Origin: Brugia malayi
Taxonomy: Eukaryota > Nematoda > Chromadorea > Rhabditida > Onchocercidae
Assembly (NCBI RefSeq): GCF_000002995.4
Contig: NW_025062345.1
Span: 1 to 22,058 of the forward strand
DNA length: 22,058 bases
Reading direction: 5' to 3'
Numbering within the stretch: the first letter of the stretch is position 1; the number at the start of each line of letters is the position of its first letter. The translations under genes and the position numbers were made by a program. The notes below the pieces were generated by a model. It saw only the letters and a program-made list of their open reading frames with translations, ran no database searches and was not told the DNA's origin. Positions 1-8,064 of the stretch are shown here, piece after piece.

Positions 1-219
1 AAAAAAACTATCAGAACAAATATCACTCAATTCAATAACTATTGTTATTGCTGCCATATTTAATATGTGCATTAGGATGACAATCTTTGATCCATCTTCT
101 CTTTAAAGTTAGAAAAAGAAGCTCGAGAAATGAAACAAGAATCACAACATGGTTTAAACGAATCAAATTCATGATTTTCGATCATTTTTCAGAGCAGATT
201 CAGATACATAGTATTCCTT
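1..219. other. Left flank, no gene seen
   Basis: AT-rich single-copy sequence. It lies just downstream of the stop codon of the minus-strand exons at 220-787, so part of it is probably the 3' untranslated region of that gene. I see no coding exon, RNA gene or repeat shared with the array. Confidence 0.4.
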
Positions 220-787
220 TCACTTAATTATAATTTTATCCATTTCAACTGCTTGACCACTGAGAACGGCAAATTGTAGTGATTCAAACACTTCTAGAAG
301 TGAAATTTACTTAGAAAGAAATTACGCATCATTAGTAATATAATAGGCTTACCGCAAGTAAGTTTTAAAATGAATGTTTTGGAATTTTGAGATTTCAAGT
401 ATTGAGAAAAAAAAGAATTAGCATGAAATTGATTAAATTTACAAATTTGCAGTCATTTCAATTATACGGTAATACTTTGTCCTTCATGAACAATTTTTAG
501 AACAAACTTTGAAGTGCAAAGTTCTTTTAATAACTGACTGTGCATTTTCAACTTTCTTCTATTAAAAATATCAGCTATTCAATCTTAAGTAACGTCTAAC
601 CTCGTTTGTATCTATGCCATTGTTCTCGTTCCATAGATCTGGAAGCTTCATTAAGTTCAAAAACAGTTCGATGTTGACAGTGATGAATGATCATCGGTGA
701 CTGCAAATTTTCAATATCACCATTAGTAATACGACCGGTTATTCGATAAGTTCGCCTGATAACTGCTGGATTGTTATAATGTCCCTT
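220..787 (-). CDS. C-terminal two exons of an unrecognised minus-strand gene
   Basis: Two exons read on the minus strand. The first (787-601, 187 nt) begins after a GATTACAG acceptor and has one open frame of 62 codons starting KGHYNNPAVIRRTY and ending QWHRYKR plus one extra base; the other two frames hit stops quickly. It ends at a GAG|GTTAGA donor in phase 1. The second (293-220, 74 nt) follows a CTTCTAG acceptor with a TACTAAT branch-like motif upstream, supplies the two missing bases, and reads EVFESLQFAVLSGQAVEMDK then IIIK and TGA. The matching phases, the splice motifs and the non-repetitive peptide together support real exons. The joined C-terminal segment is about 86 aa. I do not recognise the family. 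No convincing upstream exon is visible between 788 and the array; the best candidate is a doubtful 27-nt piece just right of a CGAG|GTAAAA donor near 1741-1745. The gene therefore either spans the array or is cut by it. Confidence 0.55.
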
Positions 788-1916
788 CTGTAATCAAAAA
801 TTTGAAGTAAAAAATAATATGCTCTCATTGGAAATGTTGAAAAAATATATACATATATTAAAAGAAAAAAAATAGAGCTTCATGAAATCTTTGAACAATT
901 ATCATCGATTAATGAATCATTTATCTCACCATTAATTAAAGAGATTGTAAAATATTCCAGAACTTCATGTAACAATAAAATTCACTTTTATTGCTAAAAG
1001 AAAAGAAAAATAAACAAGCTATAGTGTGTTAACACTAGCTAGTAAAAATTAAATCTATCACTTTATTTCATTTGGGAATTATCTTATGCTTACATTTCAA
1101 TTAATCTTTAAAAATTTTTAGCTCAAAATAAACATATTAAGATATAATTAACTAACTTATTATCACTCGCAAATTTTTAATTACAATTGTTCAGTATATA
1201 AAAATGAGACAATAATGAGAAAAAATTTTTTATGGAGGAAAAAAAATGCTATTTTGGATAAGTATGTGATACATGGTAATGAATGTTACTGATAAGATGT
1301 TGAACTCATTCTCAAAATGTTAATTTTTAGATACCATCATAAGAAGAAATCGATTTATTTCATGATTGGTGAACCAATGGATTTGAAAATCTCAAATCAT
1401 ATTAATCGTTATTTATGTTAAACTTCATTCCAATAATTAGACAAAAATTATTGAATTTCAATGAATAATACTAAATAAATATTTCAGTAATTACTAAATA
1501 ATTATTTAATTAATAGTTATCGAATGATCTCAATGATTATTTTAATGAATAATTTTAATAATTATCGATGACGATTATTTCAATAATTATCAAATTTTTT
1601 CTTCAATGTTACGAATAATTAGTAAATTTTATATGTGTTTACATTGCATGTAATTGAATAAATAATTGCAAAATACACAGATTTAACATCTAAAACAAAC
1701 AAACAAACAGAAATAACAAATCAGAAGCATTTGATATATTTTACCTCGTTTTTTATTGGAAATAATTTAATTATCTAATCTAATTAACTATCAAACTTAG
1801 CTAATTTGAAAGTCAAAACGACAAAACTTAAATCAAATATTTAACAAATTAAACAATTTAAGTGCGGTTTTAGTAATTATTTCTAATAATTTTGTATTTA
1901 TTACTAAATATAAAAA
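788..1916. other. AT-rich single-copy flank between minus-strand exons and the array
   Basis: This is presumably intron or intergenic sequence upstream of the minus-strand exon at 601-787. The stretch from about 1440 to 1620 is a degenerate low-complexity region rich in AATAATTAT-type words. I found no convincing coding exon on either strand. It ends in an A7 run (1912-1918), where homology to the tandem units begins. Confidence 0.5.
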
Positions 1917-2257
1917 AAGTAGCCAATGATTTGATTAATTGACAATTTTGATGAAATCACATCCTGAAAAAATTACATCCTGAAAGTTTTTCTTTTCCAA
2001 GATTTTATAAAATTTAATTGCAGTTTGAAAAAGTATTCATTTTTATCAAATTTAGTTGCGCTTGGAAAAATTACTTTGAATGAAAGAAAAAAGTTTATAT
2101 AATCTGTGGCATATTATATTTGTTTTATTTATTTATTATTATAAGGAAAAAAAAGAGCAATTATTTATTGTGAAAGTAAAAATTAGTATCACAAAATCAT
2201 TTATTTTTTGTAGCAGCAATTAATTTCTAATCGGTCATGCAAAAAAAATAGCAGGTG

Positions 2258-2316
2258 GTTAGCTTTCTTTGCTGCATGCTTTTTTTGCTAACTACGCGCA
2301 ACTGCATGCTTTTTTT
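2258..2316. repeat. Paired CTGCATGC-T7 motif with GTTAGC/GCTAAC inverted repeat
   Basis: The 15-mer ctgcatgcttttttt occurs at 2272-2286 and again at 2302-2316. GTTAGC (2258-2263) is complementary to GCTAAC (2287-2292), giving a possible weak hairpin enclosing the first motif. The arrangement is conserved in every unit, but so is nearly everything else, so function cannot be inferred from conservation. Confidence 0.45.
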
Positions 2317-2550
2317 ATTGAGCATATTTATTGCACATTTTGATATAAAACTCATTGTTAAACTATTAATTTTATTTGAGTGATATTATTTTGCTTATTG
2401 CCTGCTTTTTTTTCATCTTTTTTTAAAAGTTAGTTCTATTTGCTTTAGTAATTTATTGCTATAATTATTGCTTGTGTTGAAAGAAATTTTTTTAGTTCAT
2501 AAATTTTCATTGAAATTATGTCCTTTCATCTTTTTTAAAATGCCTCTCAA

Positions 2551-3074
2551 CACAATAAATTTTCCCATTTTTTTAAATACATTTTTTGCATATGCAAATT
2601 TTTCAAAAATTTTCTTTACTATAAATAATCATTTTATTATTTTATCAGTTAGTATTAGCTACAGGATCTGTTCGTGAAGAGTTCACATAACCACTGGAAG
2701 TGTTAGTTTTGCAGACGATTAAAAGGAGTGTTATTCTAGCCAGTTTACAAGGCTTTTTTTTTTTTTTGAAACTTAATTCCAGTACTTTAAAACTAATTTA
2801 AAAATATTATTTAGGGTTTTTTATTTCCAAAAAGTTTATGGTATAATTTCCTTTCCCTTTTTTTTTTCTGTAATATTTTTGTTGCACAATAAATTTTCCC
2901 ATTTTTTTAAATACATTTTTTTTGCATTTGCAAATTTTTCAAAAATTTTCTTCACAATAAATAATCATTTTATTATTTTATCAGTTAGTATTAGCTACAG
3001 GATCTGTTAGTGAAGAGTTCGCATAACCACTGGAAGTGTTAGTTTTGCAGACGATTAAAAGGAGTGTTATTCTA
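2551..3074. repeat. Direct duplication upstream of gene copy 1
   Basis: Two ~190-bp direct repeats, 2551-2738 and 2885-3074, are offset by 334-336 bp and separated by a 146-bp spacer unique to unit 1. They differ at a few sites: GCATATGC against GCATTTGC, CTTTACTAT against CTTCACAAT, GTTCGTG against GTTAGTG, TTCACAT against TTCGCAT. Units 2-6 have a single segment that matches the left repeat in its left half and the right repeat in its right half. Confidence 0.9.
3043..3050 (+). promoter_or_regulatory. Candidate splice acceptor upstream of the start codon
   Basis: TTTTGCAG lies 56 nt upstream of the ATG and could be the acceptor of a 5'-UTR intron, or a trans-splice site if the organism is a nematode. 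A GTTAGT 45 nt upstream could pair with it as a very short intron. The same site ends at 6485, 9921, 13351, 16737 and 20118 in the other units. In unit 1 a second, duplicated acceptor ends at 2714. Confidence 0.3.
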
Positions 3075-3106
3075 ACAAGACTTTTTTAAAAAAAGAAAAA
3101 AAAAAA

Positions 3107-4218
3107 ATGGAATCAAATTGTGCCATATGTTTGGAACAATTAAAATATCCGCTTGGAAGACCAGATAATTGTAAGCACAAATTCTGTTTTAAATGTATTC
3201 GCGATTGGTTAAAAAAGCGATCACAATGCCCACTTTGTGGTGGAGAGCCAAAATATCTAATTAAAATTGAAGAAACAAAAAATGAAAGAAAAGTGCCAGT
3301 AAAAAAAAGAACAAAGGAACAATTTAAAAATGAGGTTATCAGTGTTATCATTAATATATCATCACTATGAAATATTTTAATTTGATTGTCTATATCATTA
3401 ATTTTTTTAAACTTATTTAACATGATGATTGTTATTATTATAGTGAAATGGTCCTTTGTTTGATTAATTAAATATTTTAAACAATTTTTCCGGACACGGT
3501 CATCTTTTTTCATTTTTGCTTAAAATTTTGCAAAATTTTTGAATTTTCAAGCTTCATGCCCAAGAACAACTGGAAAATGATCAAGGCGGCCCTTCAAATG
3601 AAGATATTACCATTGAATATGCAAACTGCCGATCATGCAGAAGTTCAGATAATGAACATTTACTGCTACTCTGCGACGGAAACATTGGTCAAAATGCTGA
3701 TGGTTCTACGATTCGCTGTAATGTCGCCTATCATTGCTATTGCTTACCGGAGAAACTGGAGCGAATCCCGGAAAATGACCGGATTTTGTCCATTCTGCGA
3801 AAATAAACCAGAAAATGCACAGCATTTTGTAGGACAAACAAATTTAAATGTTTCACGTTCAGAAGAAGCTGGTAGTAGTAGTTCAAGACAATTAAAGAAT
3901 GAGACTGATGTATCGAAATGTCATCTAAGCGGATGTTTGGAGCAAGGTAATACGAAAATAGAAACTGGATGCAGCAAAATTAGAAATTCCGAATCAACGC
4001 TTATTCAAGATGCTTATGGTGATTCGGATACGGAAAGTGAATCAAGAGACTATAGTAATGAAAAGAGTGAATTATATTCAACAAGTGATGCAACTAGTGA
4101 TGATTATGATGATAGCAACGAAATAACAGTCGAAAATACTGGCGGCAAGTTATCATATAGACGAAAATTAACAAACTATAATATTTTGATAATAAGATTA
4201 CAACTCTTAAAAAATTAA
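3107..4218 (+). CDS. RING-PHD protein copy 1 (PHRF1-like), PHD frameshifted
   Basis: Exon 1 is 3107-3334 and encodes the complete RING; the intron is 3335-3551; exon 2 starts at 3552. The PHD frame is open to Asp152, then an extra base (CGGATTTTG at 3780-3788, where intact copies have CGATTTTG or CGGTTTTG) shifts it, and translation stops at 3804-3806 after about 160 aa. The last two zinc cysteines and the whole acidic tail are lost. The same base joins the tail to a different upstream frame, giving an apparent continuous 220-aa ORF from an ATG at 3556; that reading destroys the PHD and is probably an accident. Either this is a pseudogene copy or the extra base is a consensus error at a G/A polymorphism. 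The RING could still be made. Only this copy has the duplicated upstream region. Confidence 0.75.
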
Positions 4219-4232
4219 AAATTTTAATACAG

Positions 4233-4288
4233 AAATTCTTATGAATTACAAATCATTCTACCTAATATTTTACGTTTGCGTGCTATAC
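4233..4288 (+). CDS. Tentative 56-nt internal exon between PHD exon and acidic exon
   Basis: If exon 2 ends at a GTTATC donor (exon end 4148, same hexamer as the intron 1 donor, phase 2), an acceptor at TTTTAATACAG opens this piece in a frame reading KNSYELQIILPNILRLRAIR. It can leave through a C|GTAGAT donor in phase 1, which matches the acidic exon start at 4428. Phases agree at both junctions and the summed coding length in an intact unit is 1083 nt, a multiple of three. The donors are weak and a different 59-aa frame (4241-4420) overlaps. Equivalents are at 7667, 11103, 14534, 17919 and 21300. Confidence 0.3.
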
Positions 4289-4427
4289 GTAGATGAAATA
4301 TACGTCGATGAGAACGTACAAATATACGAAATTAATATTTCTTCATTAAAAAACAGACAAGAAATTATAACTAAAGCTAGAATAGGAACAAAAATATCGA
4401 ATTTACTTATACATCATTAATATATAG

Positions 4428-4627
4428 GGACAAATTTTGATGTATTGGACGACGACGACGACGATGACGATGACAGTGATGATGGTGAGGATGATGATGA
4501 TGATGATGATTGTAACGAATCAGATGAAACAGATTCTGAGCAAAAATTCCACCAAGCGATATTTCGCGATAATTACAGACGAAGAAGAGGAATGAAGCGT
4601 AATCAAGGAATTACATATCGCCGATAA
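4428..4627 (+). CDS. Acidic Asp-run / Arg-rich terminal exon, copy 1
   Basis: The open frame follows an ATATAG acceptor and reads GTNFDVL, then nine Asp, SDDGE, seven Asp, CNESDETDSEQKF, and a basic end with RRRRGMKR and TYRR before TAA. It has no ATG of its own ahead of the Asp run, so it should be spliced to the upstream RING-PHD exons as their C-terminus. Codons mix GAC and GAT in the first run and are pure GAT in the second, so the second run behaves as a trinucleotide microsatellite. Acidic runs followed by basic clusters are common in nuclear chromatin proteins. How it joins exon 2 is uncertain: simple splicing from the best late donor gives the wrong phase unless the small 56-nt exon is included. 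A strong AAG|GTAATA donor in exon 2 (exon end 3960) also fits in phase but would skip the Ser/Asp tail. Confidence 0.5.
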
Positions 4628-4846
4628 AGTTGCAGAATTTATGACAAAGACGAAATGAAATTCTGGTAAAGCGGGAATATCAAAGACTGATACTAACACA
4701 TCATCACTCTAGCTAACAGATCACTTCTATATACCAAATAATAATGATAATTTTAATAATTGCTGATGTATTTGATATACCATATGATTTTCTAACCAAC
4801 TTACAATTTTACTTGTGATAATGCAATCAATGAATGTGTGAACTGA

Positions 4847-4852
4847 AATAAA
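4847..4852 (+). terminator. Candidate polyadenylation signal
   Basis: AATAAA lies 220 nt after the stop codon of the acidic exon, the first such hexamer downstream. Equivalents are at 8284, 11720, 15151, 18533 and 21836. In such AT-rich DNA the hexamer also occurs by chance, and further copies lie at 5059, 5218 and 5227. Confidence 0.35.
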
Positions 4853-5100
4853 CTTATGCTAAAATCCAGAATTCCTATTACAATATTAACAGCGTTAATC
4901 TAAGTTACATTTGCTCATAAAAATTTTGAATCCGAATTTCATGAAATTATCACGTATAGTTCACATAGCGCTAAATTGTTACTGATACTGTACTACTAGA
5001 AGTCATTCTCAACACATTGAAATCACAATATTAAGAAACTGAAATGATTTAAAAGAGAAATAAATACTTGTGTTAAAAAAACCACTTACGTCAGCTTATA

Positions 5101-5135
5101 ATCACGTAATATATCCGTGATCTCTCGTAATCACG
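5101..5135. repeat. Nested inverted repeat ATCACG - CGTGAT - ATCACG
   Basis: ATCACG (5101-5106), CGTGAT (5116-5121) and ATCACG (5130-5135) alternate, so the middle element can pair with either flank to form a short hairpin. Present in every unit (for example 8538-8572). Role unknown; it could be a protein-binding site or nothing. Confidence 0.4.
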
Positions 5136-5350
5136 CAAACAAATTCATAATTTTGGCATGATATTTTCCGTTATACTATTTACTTATATACTCTTCAATT
5201 ATGCAGTTCCTTCCTATAATAAACCTAATAAACCCTTTACACTAGTGATCGGAAGAATTATATAAAATTGAAGAGTTTCGGAGATGCTTCCAGAGCATAA
5301 TGGACCGCGTTAAATTCAAAAATATTGCATTTGAGGAATTTTAGCTTAAT

Positions 5351-5440
5351 GTTGGAATTGAGGGGTTAAATGGTGTGGTAGTGTTTTGTTGGTTTTGGTC
5401 GTATATTGTTCGGTGCGGTGTTTGTATTGTGTGGTAATGT
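5351..5440. other. G/T-rich strand-asymmetric tract
   Basis: About 90 bp with almost no C on the plus strand, built from TGGTGTGG, GTTTTGTTGG and GGTGCGGTG words, contrasting with the AT-rich, balanced surroundings. It recurs in every unit (for example around 8788-8877). The complementary strand is part of a 37-aa open frame (5454-5341) that begins MNESRHYHT, but there is no further evidence that it is translated. Confidence 0.45.
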
Positions 5441-5661
5441 CTAGATTCATTCATTAATATACAATTTATAGAAAAATAAATGAATTTGTCCGAGAAATTC
5501 TTTCCACGGGAACGTCATAAATATAATCTAGTAAATGTTATTAAAATATTGCCTTTATATTAGTTGATAATCCAGAATTGCTTAGATAATGATTGAAATT
5601 ATCAAAATGATTCAAATAGGACTAATCTTACTCTATGCATAACCAGTAACTTGTAGGATTA

Positions 5662-5677
5662 TTTTTTTTTTTTTTTT
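5662..5677. repeat. T16 tract at the unit junction
   Basis: A pure T16 run followed by CTTTGTAGG sits immediately before the point where unit homology restarts. It recurs at 9099-9114, 12535-12550, 15966-15981 (all T16) and 19348-19362 (T15). It marks the right end of each unit; the single-copy left flank instead ends in an A7 run. Confidence 0.7.
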
Positions 5678-6541
5678 CTTTGTAGGAAAGTAGCCAATGA
5701 TTTGATTAATTGACAATTTTGATGAAATCACATCCTGAAAAAATTACATCCTGAAAGTTTTTCTTTTCCAAGATTTTATAAAATTTAATTGCAGTTTGAA
5801 AAAGTATTCATTTTTATCAAATTTAGTTGCGCTTGGAAAAATTACTTTGAATGAAAGAAAAAAGTTTATATAATCTGTGGCATATTATATTTGTTTTATT
5901 TATTTATTATTATAAGGAAAAAAAAGAGCAATTATTTATTGTGAAAGTAAAAATTAGTATCACAAAATCATTTATTTTTTGTAGCAGCAATTAATTTCTA
6001 ATCGGTCATGCAAAAAAAATAGCAGGTGGTTAGCTTTCTTTGCTGCATGCTTTTTTTGCTAACTACGCGCAACTGCATGCTTTTTTTATTGAGCATATTT
6101 ATTGCACATTTTGATATAAAACTCATTGTTAAACTATTAATTTTATTTGAGTGATATTATTTTGCTTATTGCCTGCTTTTTTTTCATCTTTTTTTAAAAG
6201 TTAGTTCTATTTGCTTTAGTAATTTATTGCTATAATTATTGCTTGTGTTGAAAGAAATTTTTTTAGTTCATAAATTTTCATTGAAATTATGTCCTTTCAT
6301 CTTTTTTAAAATGCCTCTCAACACAATAAATTTTCCCATTTTTTTAAATACATTTTTTGCATATGCAAATTTTTCAAAAATTTTCTTTACTATAAATAAT
6401 CATTTTATTATTTTATCAGTTAGTATTAGCTACAGGATCTGTTAGTGAAGAGTTCGCATAACCACTGGAAGTGTTAGTTTTGCAGACGATTAAAAGGAGT
6501 GTTATTCTAACAAGACTTTTTTAAAAAAAGAAAAAAAAAAA

Positions 6542-7652
6542 ATGGAATCAAATTGTGCCATATGTTTGGAACAATTAAAATATCCGCTTGGAAGACCAGA
6601 TAATTGTAAGCACAAATTCTGTTTTAAATGTATTCGCGATTGGTTAAAAAAGCGATCACAATGCCCACTTTGTGGTGGAGAGCCAAAATATCTAATTAAA
6701 ATTGAAGAAACAAAAAATGAAAGAAAAGTGCCAGTAAAAAAAAGAACAAAGGAACAATTTAAAAATGAGGTTATCAGTGTTATCATTAATATATCATCAC
6801 TATGAAATATTTTAATTTGATTGTCTATATCATTAATTTTTTTAAACTTATTTAACATGATGATTGTTATTATTATAGTGAAATGGTCCTTTGTTTGATT
6901 AATTAAATATTTTAAACAATTTTTCCGGACACGGTCATCTTTTTTCATTTTTGCTTAAAATTTTGCAAAATTTTTGAATTTTCAAGCTTCATGCCCAAGA
7001 ACAACTGGAAAATGATCAAGGCGGCCCTTCAAATGAAGATATTACCATTGAATATGCAAACTGCCGATCATGCAGAAGTTCAGATAATGAACATTTACTG
7101 CTACTCTGCGACGGAAACATTGGTCAAAATGCTGATGGTTCTACGATTCGCTGTAATGTCGCCTATCATTGCTATTGCTTACCGGAGAAACTGGAGCGAA
7201 TCCCGGAAAATGACCGGTTTTGTCCATTCTGCGAAAATAAACCAGAAAATGCACAGCATTTTGTAGGACAAACAAATTTAAATGTTTCACGTTCAGAAGA
7301 AGCTGGTAGTAGTAGTTCAAGACAATTAAAGAATGAGACTGATGTATCGAAATGTCATCTAAGCGGATGTTTGGAGCAAGGTAATACGAAAATAGAAACT
7401 GGATGCAGCAAAATTAGAAATTCCGAATCAACGCTTATTCAAGATGCTTATGGTGATTCGGATACGGAAAGTGAATCAAGAGACTATAGTAATGAAAAGA
7501 GTGAATTATATTCAACAAGTGATGCAACTAGTGATGATTATGATGATAGCAACGAAATAACAGTCGAAAATACTGGCGGCAAGTTATCATATAGACGAAA
7601 ATTAACAAACTATAATATTTTGATAATAAGATTACAACTCTTAAAAAATTAA
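6542..7652 (+). CDS. RING-PHD protein copy 2 (PHRF1-like), intact
   Basis: Likely a nuclear RING E3-type/chromatin-reading protein. Exon 1 (6542-6769, 76 codons) starts at an ATG preceded by an A-run. It encodes a C3HC4 RING with ligands C5, C8, C22, H24, C27, C30, C41 and C44, then a basic KVPVKKRTK stretch (62-70) that may be a nuclear localisation signal. A 217-bp phase-0 intron (GAG|GTTATC to TTTTCAAG) leads to exon 2 (6987-7652). This encodes a PHD finger with C102, C105, C117, C132, H137, C140, C155, C158, including the hallmark LLLLCDG, AYHCYCL and FCPFC. The spacing between C117 and C132 is 14 residues instead of the usual 2-4. A Ser/Asp/Glu-rich tail (about 229-266, with SDTESES) follows, then a basic end; total 297 aa if read to the stop. 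RING then PHD in close succession is the PHRF1 arrangement, but PHRF1 proteins are much longer. The intron is required: no ATG exists in the PHD frame upstream of the finger. Confidence 0.82.
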
Positions 7653-7861
7653 AAATTTTAATACAGAAATTCTTATGAATTACAAATCATTCTACCTAAT
7701 ATTTTACGTTTGCGTGCTATACGTAGATGAAATATACGTCGATGAGAACGTACAAATATACGAAATTAATATTTCTTCATTAAAAAACAGACAAGAAATT
7801 ATAACTAAAGCTAGAATAGGAACAAAAATATCGAATTTACTTATACATCATTAATATATAG

Positions 7862-8064
7862 GGACAAATTTTGATGTATTGGACGACGACGACGACGATG
7901 ACGATGACAGTGATGATGGTGAGGATGATGATGATGATGATGATGATTGTAACGAATCAGATGAAACAGATTCTGAGCAAAAATTCCACCAAGCGATATT
8001 TCGCGATAATTACAGACGAAGAAGAGGAATGAAGCGTAATCAAGGAATTACATATCGCCGATAA
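7862..8064 (+). CDS. Acidic Asp-run / Arg-rich terminal exon, copy 2
   Basis: Same exon as at 4428-4627, with one more GAT codon in the second run (eight Asp), reading DDGE between the runs. The frame is intact to TAA at 8062-8064. Combined with exons 1 and 2 and the tentative 56-nt exon (7667-7722), this unit would encode 360 aa. Confidence 0.5.

Larger units (their letters stand above)
1918..3050 (+). other. 5' spacer of the repeat unit (upstream region of the RING-PHD gene)
   Basis: AT-rich and T-rich noncoding sequence, repeated in every unit. It contains a TATAAAA at 2344-2350, a duplicated CTGCATGC-T7 motif and the direct duplication at 2551-3074. The only open frames are phenylalanine-rich readings of poly-T runs, which I do not consider genes. 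Promoter elements cannot be placed with confidence. Confidence 0.5.
1918..5688 (+). repeat. Tandem unit 1 (3771 bp, longest)
   Basis: First unit of the array, abutting single-copy flank. It is the only unit with two copies of the ~190-bp upstream segment (2551-2738 and 2885-3074). It has the extra A at 3783 that breaks the PHD frame and seven Asp codons in the second run of the acidic exon. Like unit 2 it has a 5-T run in the tract near 1987. Confidence 0.95.
4628..5688. other. 3' spacer of the repeat unit
   Basis: Sequence between the acidic exon and the next unit, repeated in each unit. It holds several AATAAA hexamers (4847, 5059, 5218, 5227), a nested ATCACG/CGTGAT motif at 5101-5135, a strongly G/T-rich tract at 5351-5440 and a T16 run at 5662-5677. 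No convincing protein-coding gene is seen; a 37-aa minus-strand ORF at 5341-5454 is the only small open frame of note. Confidence 0.55.

Noticed and set aside
1440..1620. AATAATTAT-rich repeats as a possible satellite or origin
   Set aside because: The words are irregular in spacing and sequence; this is ordinary AT-rich low complexity.
1735..1780. 27-nt microexon of the minus-strand gene at a CGAG|GTAAAA donor
   Set aside because: The donor is good and the phase fits, but the open piece between it and the nearest GATTAG is only nine codons of AT-rich sequence; too weak to call.
2468..2677. 68-69-aa plus-strand ORF in each 5' spacer, rich in Phe and Ile
   Set aside because: It needs a TTG start, its residues come from poly-T runs, and it shows no domain or splice support. 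In unit 1 a diverged second copy of part of it is noncoding sequence.
3067..3513. 148-aa minus-strand ORF (MKKDDRVRKN...) repeated in every unit
   Set aside because: It lies antisense to the RING exon and intron 1; its composition is that of a reversed AT-rich gene and it contains no recognisable domain. The plus-strand frame has a full RING, so this is a shadow.
3556..4218. Continuous 220-aa ORF starting MPKNNWKM in units 1 and 4
   Set aside because: Its N-terminal third is the PHD region read in the wrong frame; it becomes continuous with the tail only through the extra base at 3783/14084. The correct frame gives a complete PHD in units 2, 3, 5 and 6.
7093..7140. Mini-intron explaining the extra 12 residues in the PHD
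   Set aside because: The 36-nt piece is open in frame and has no GT...AG pair that would remove it while restoring the usual ligand spacing.
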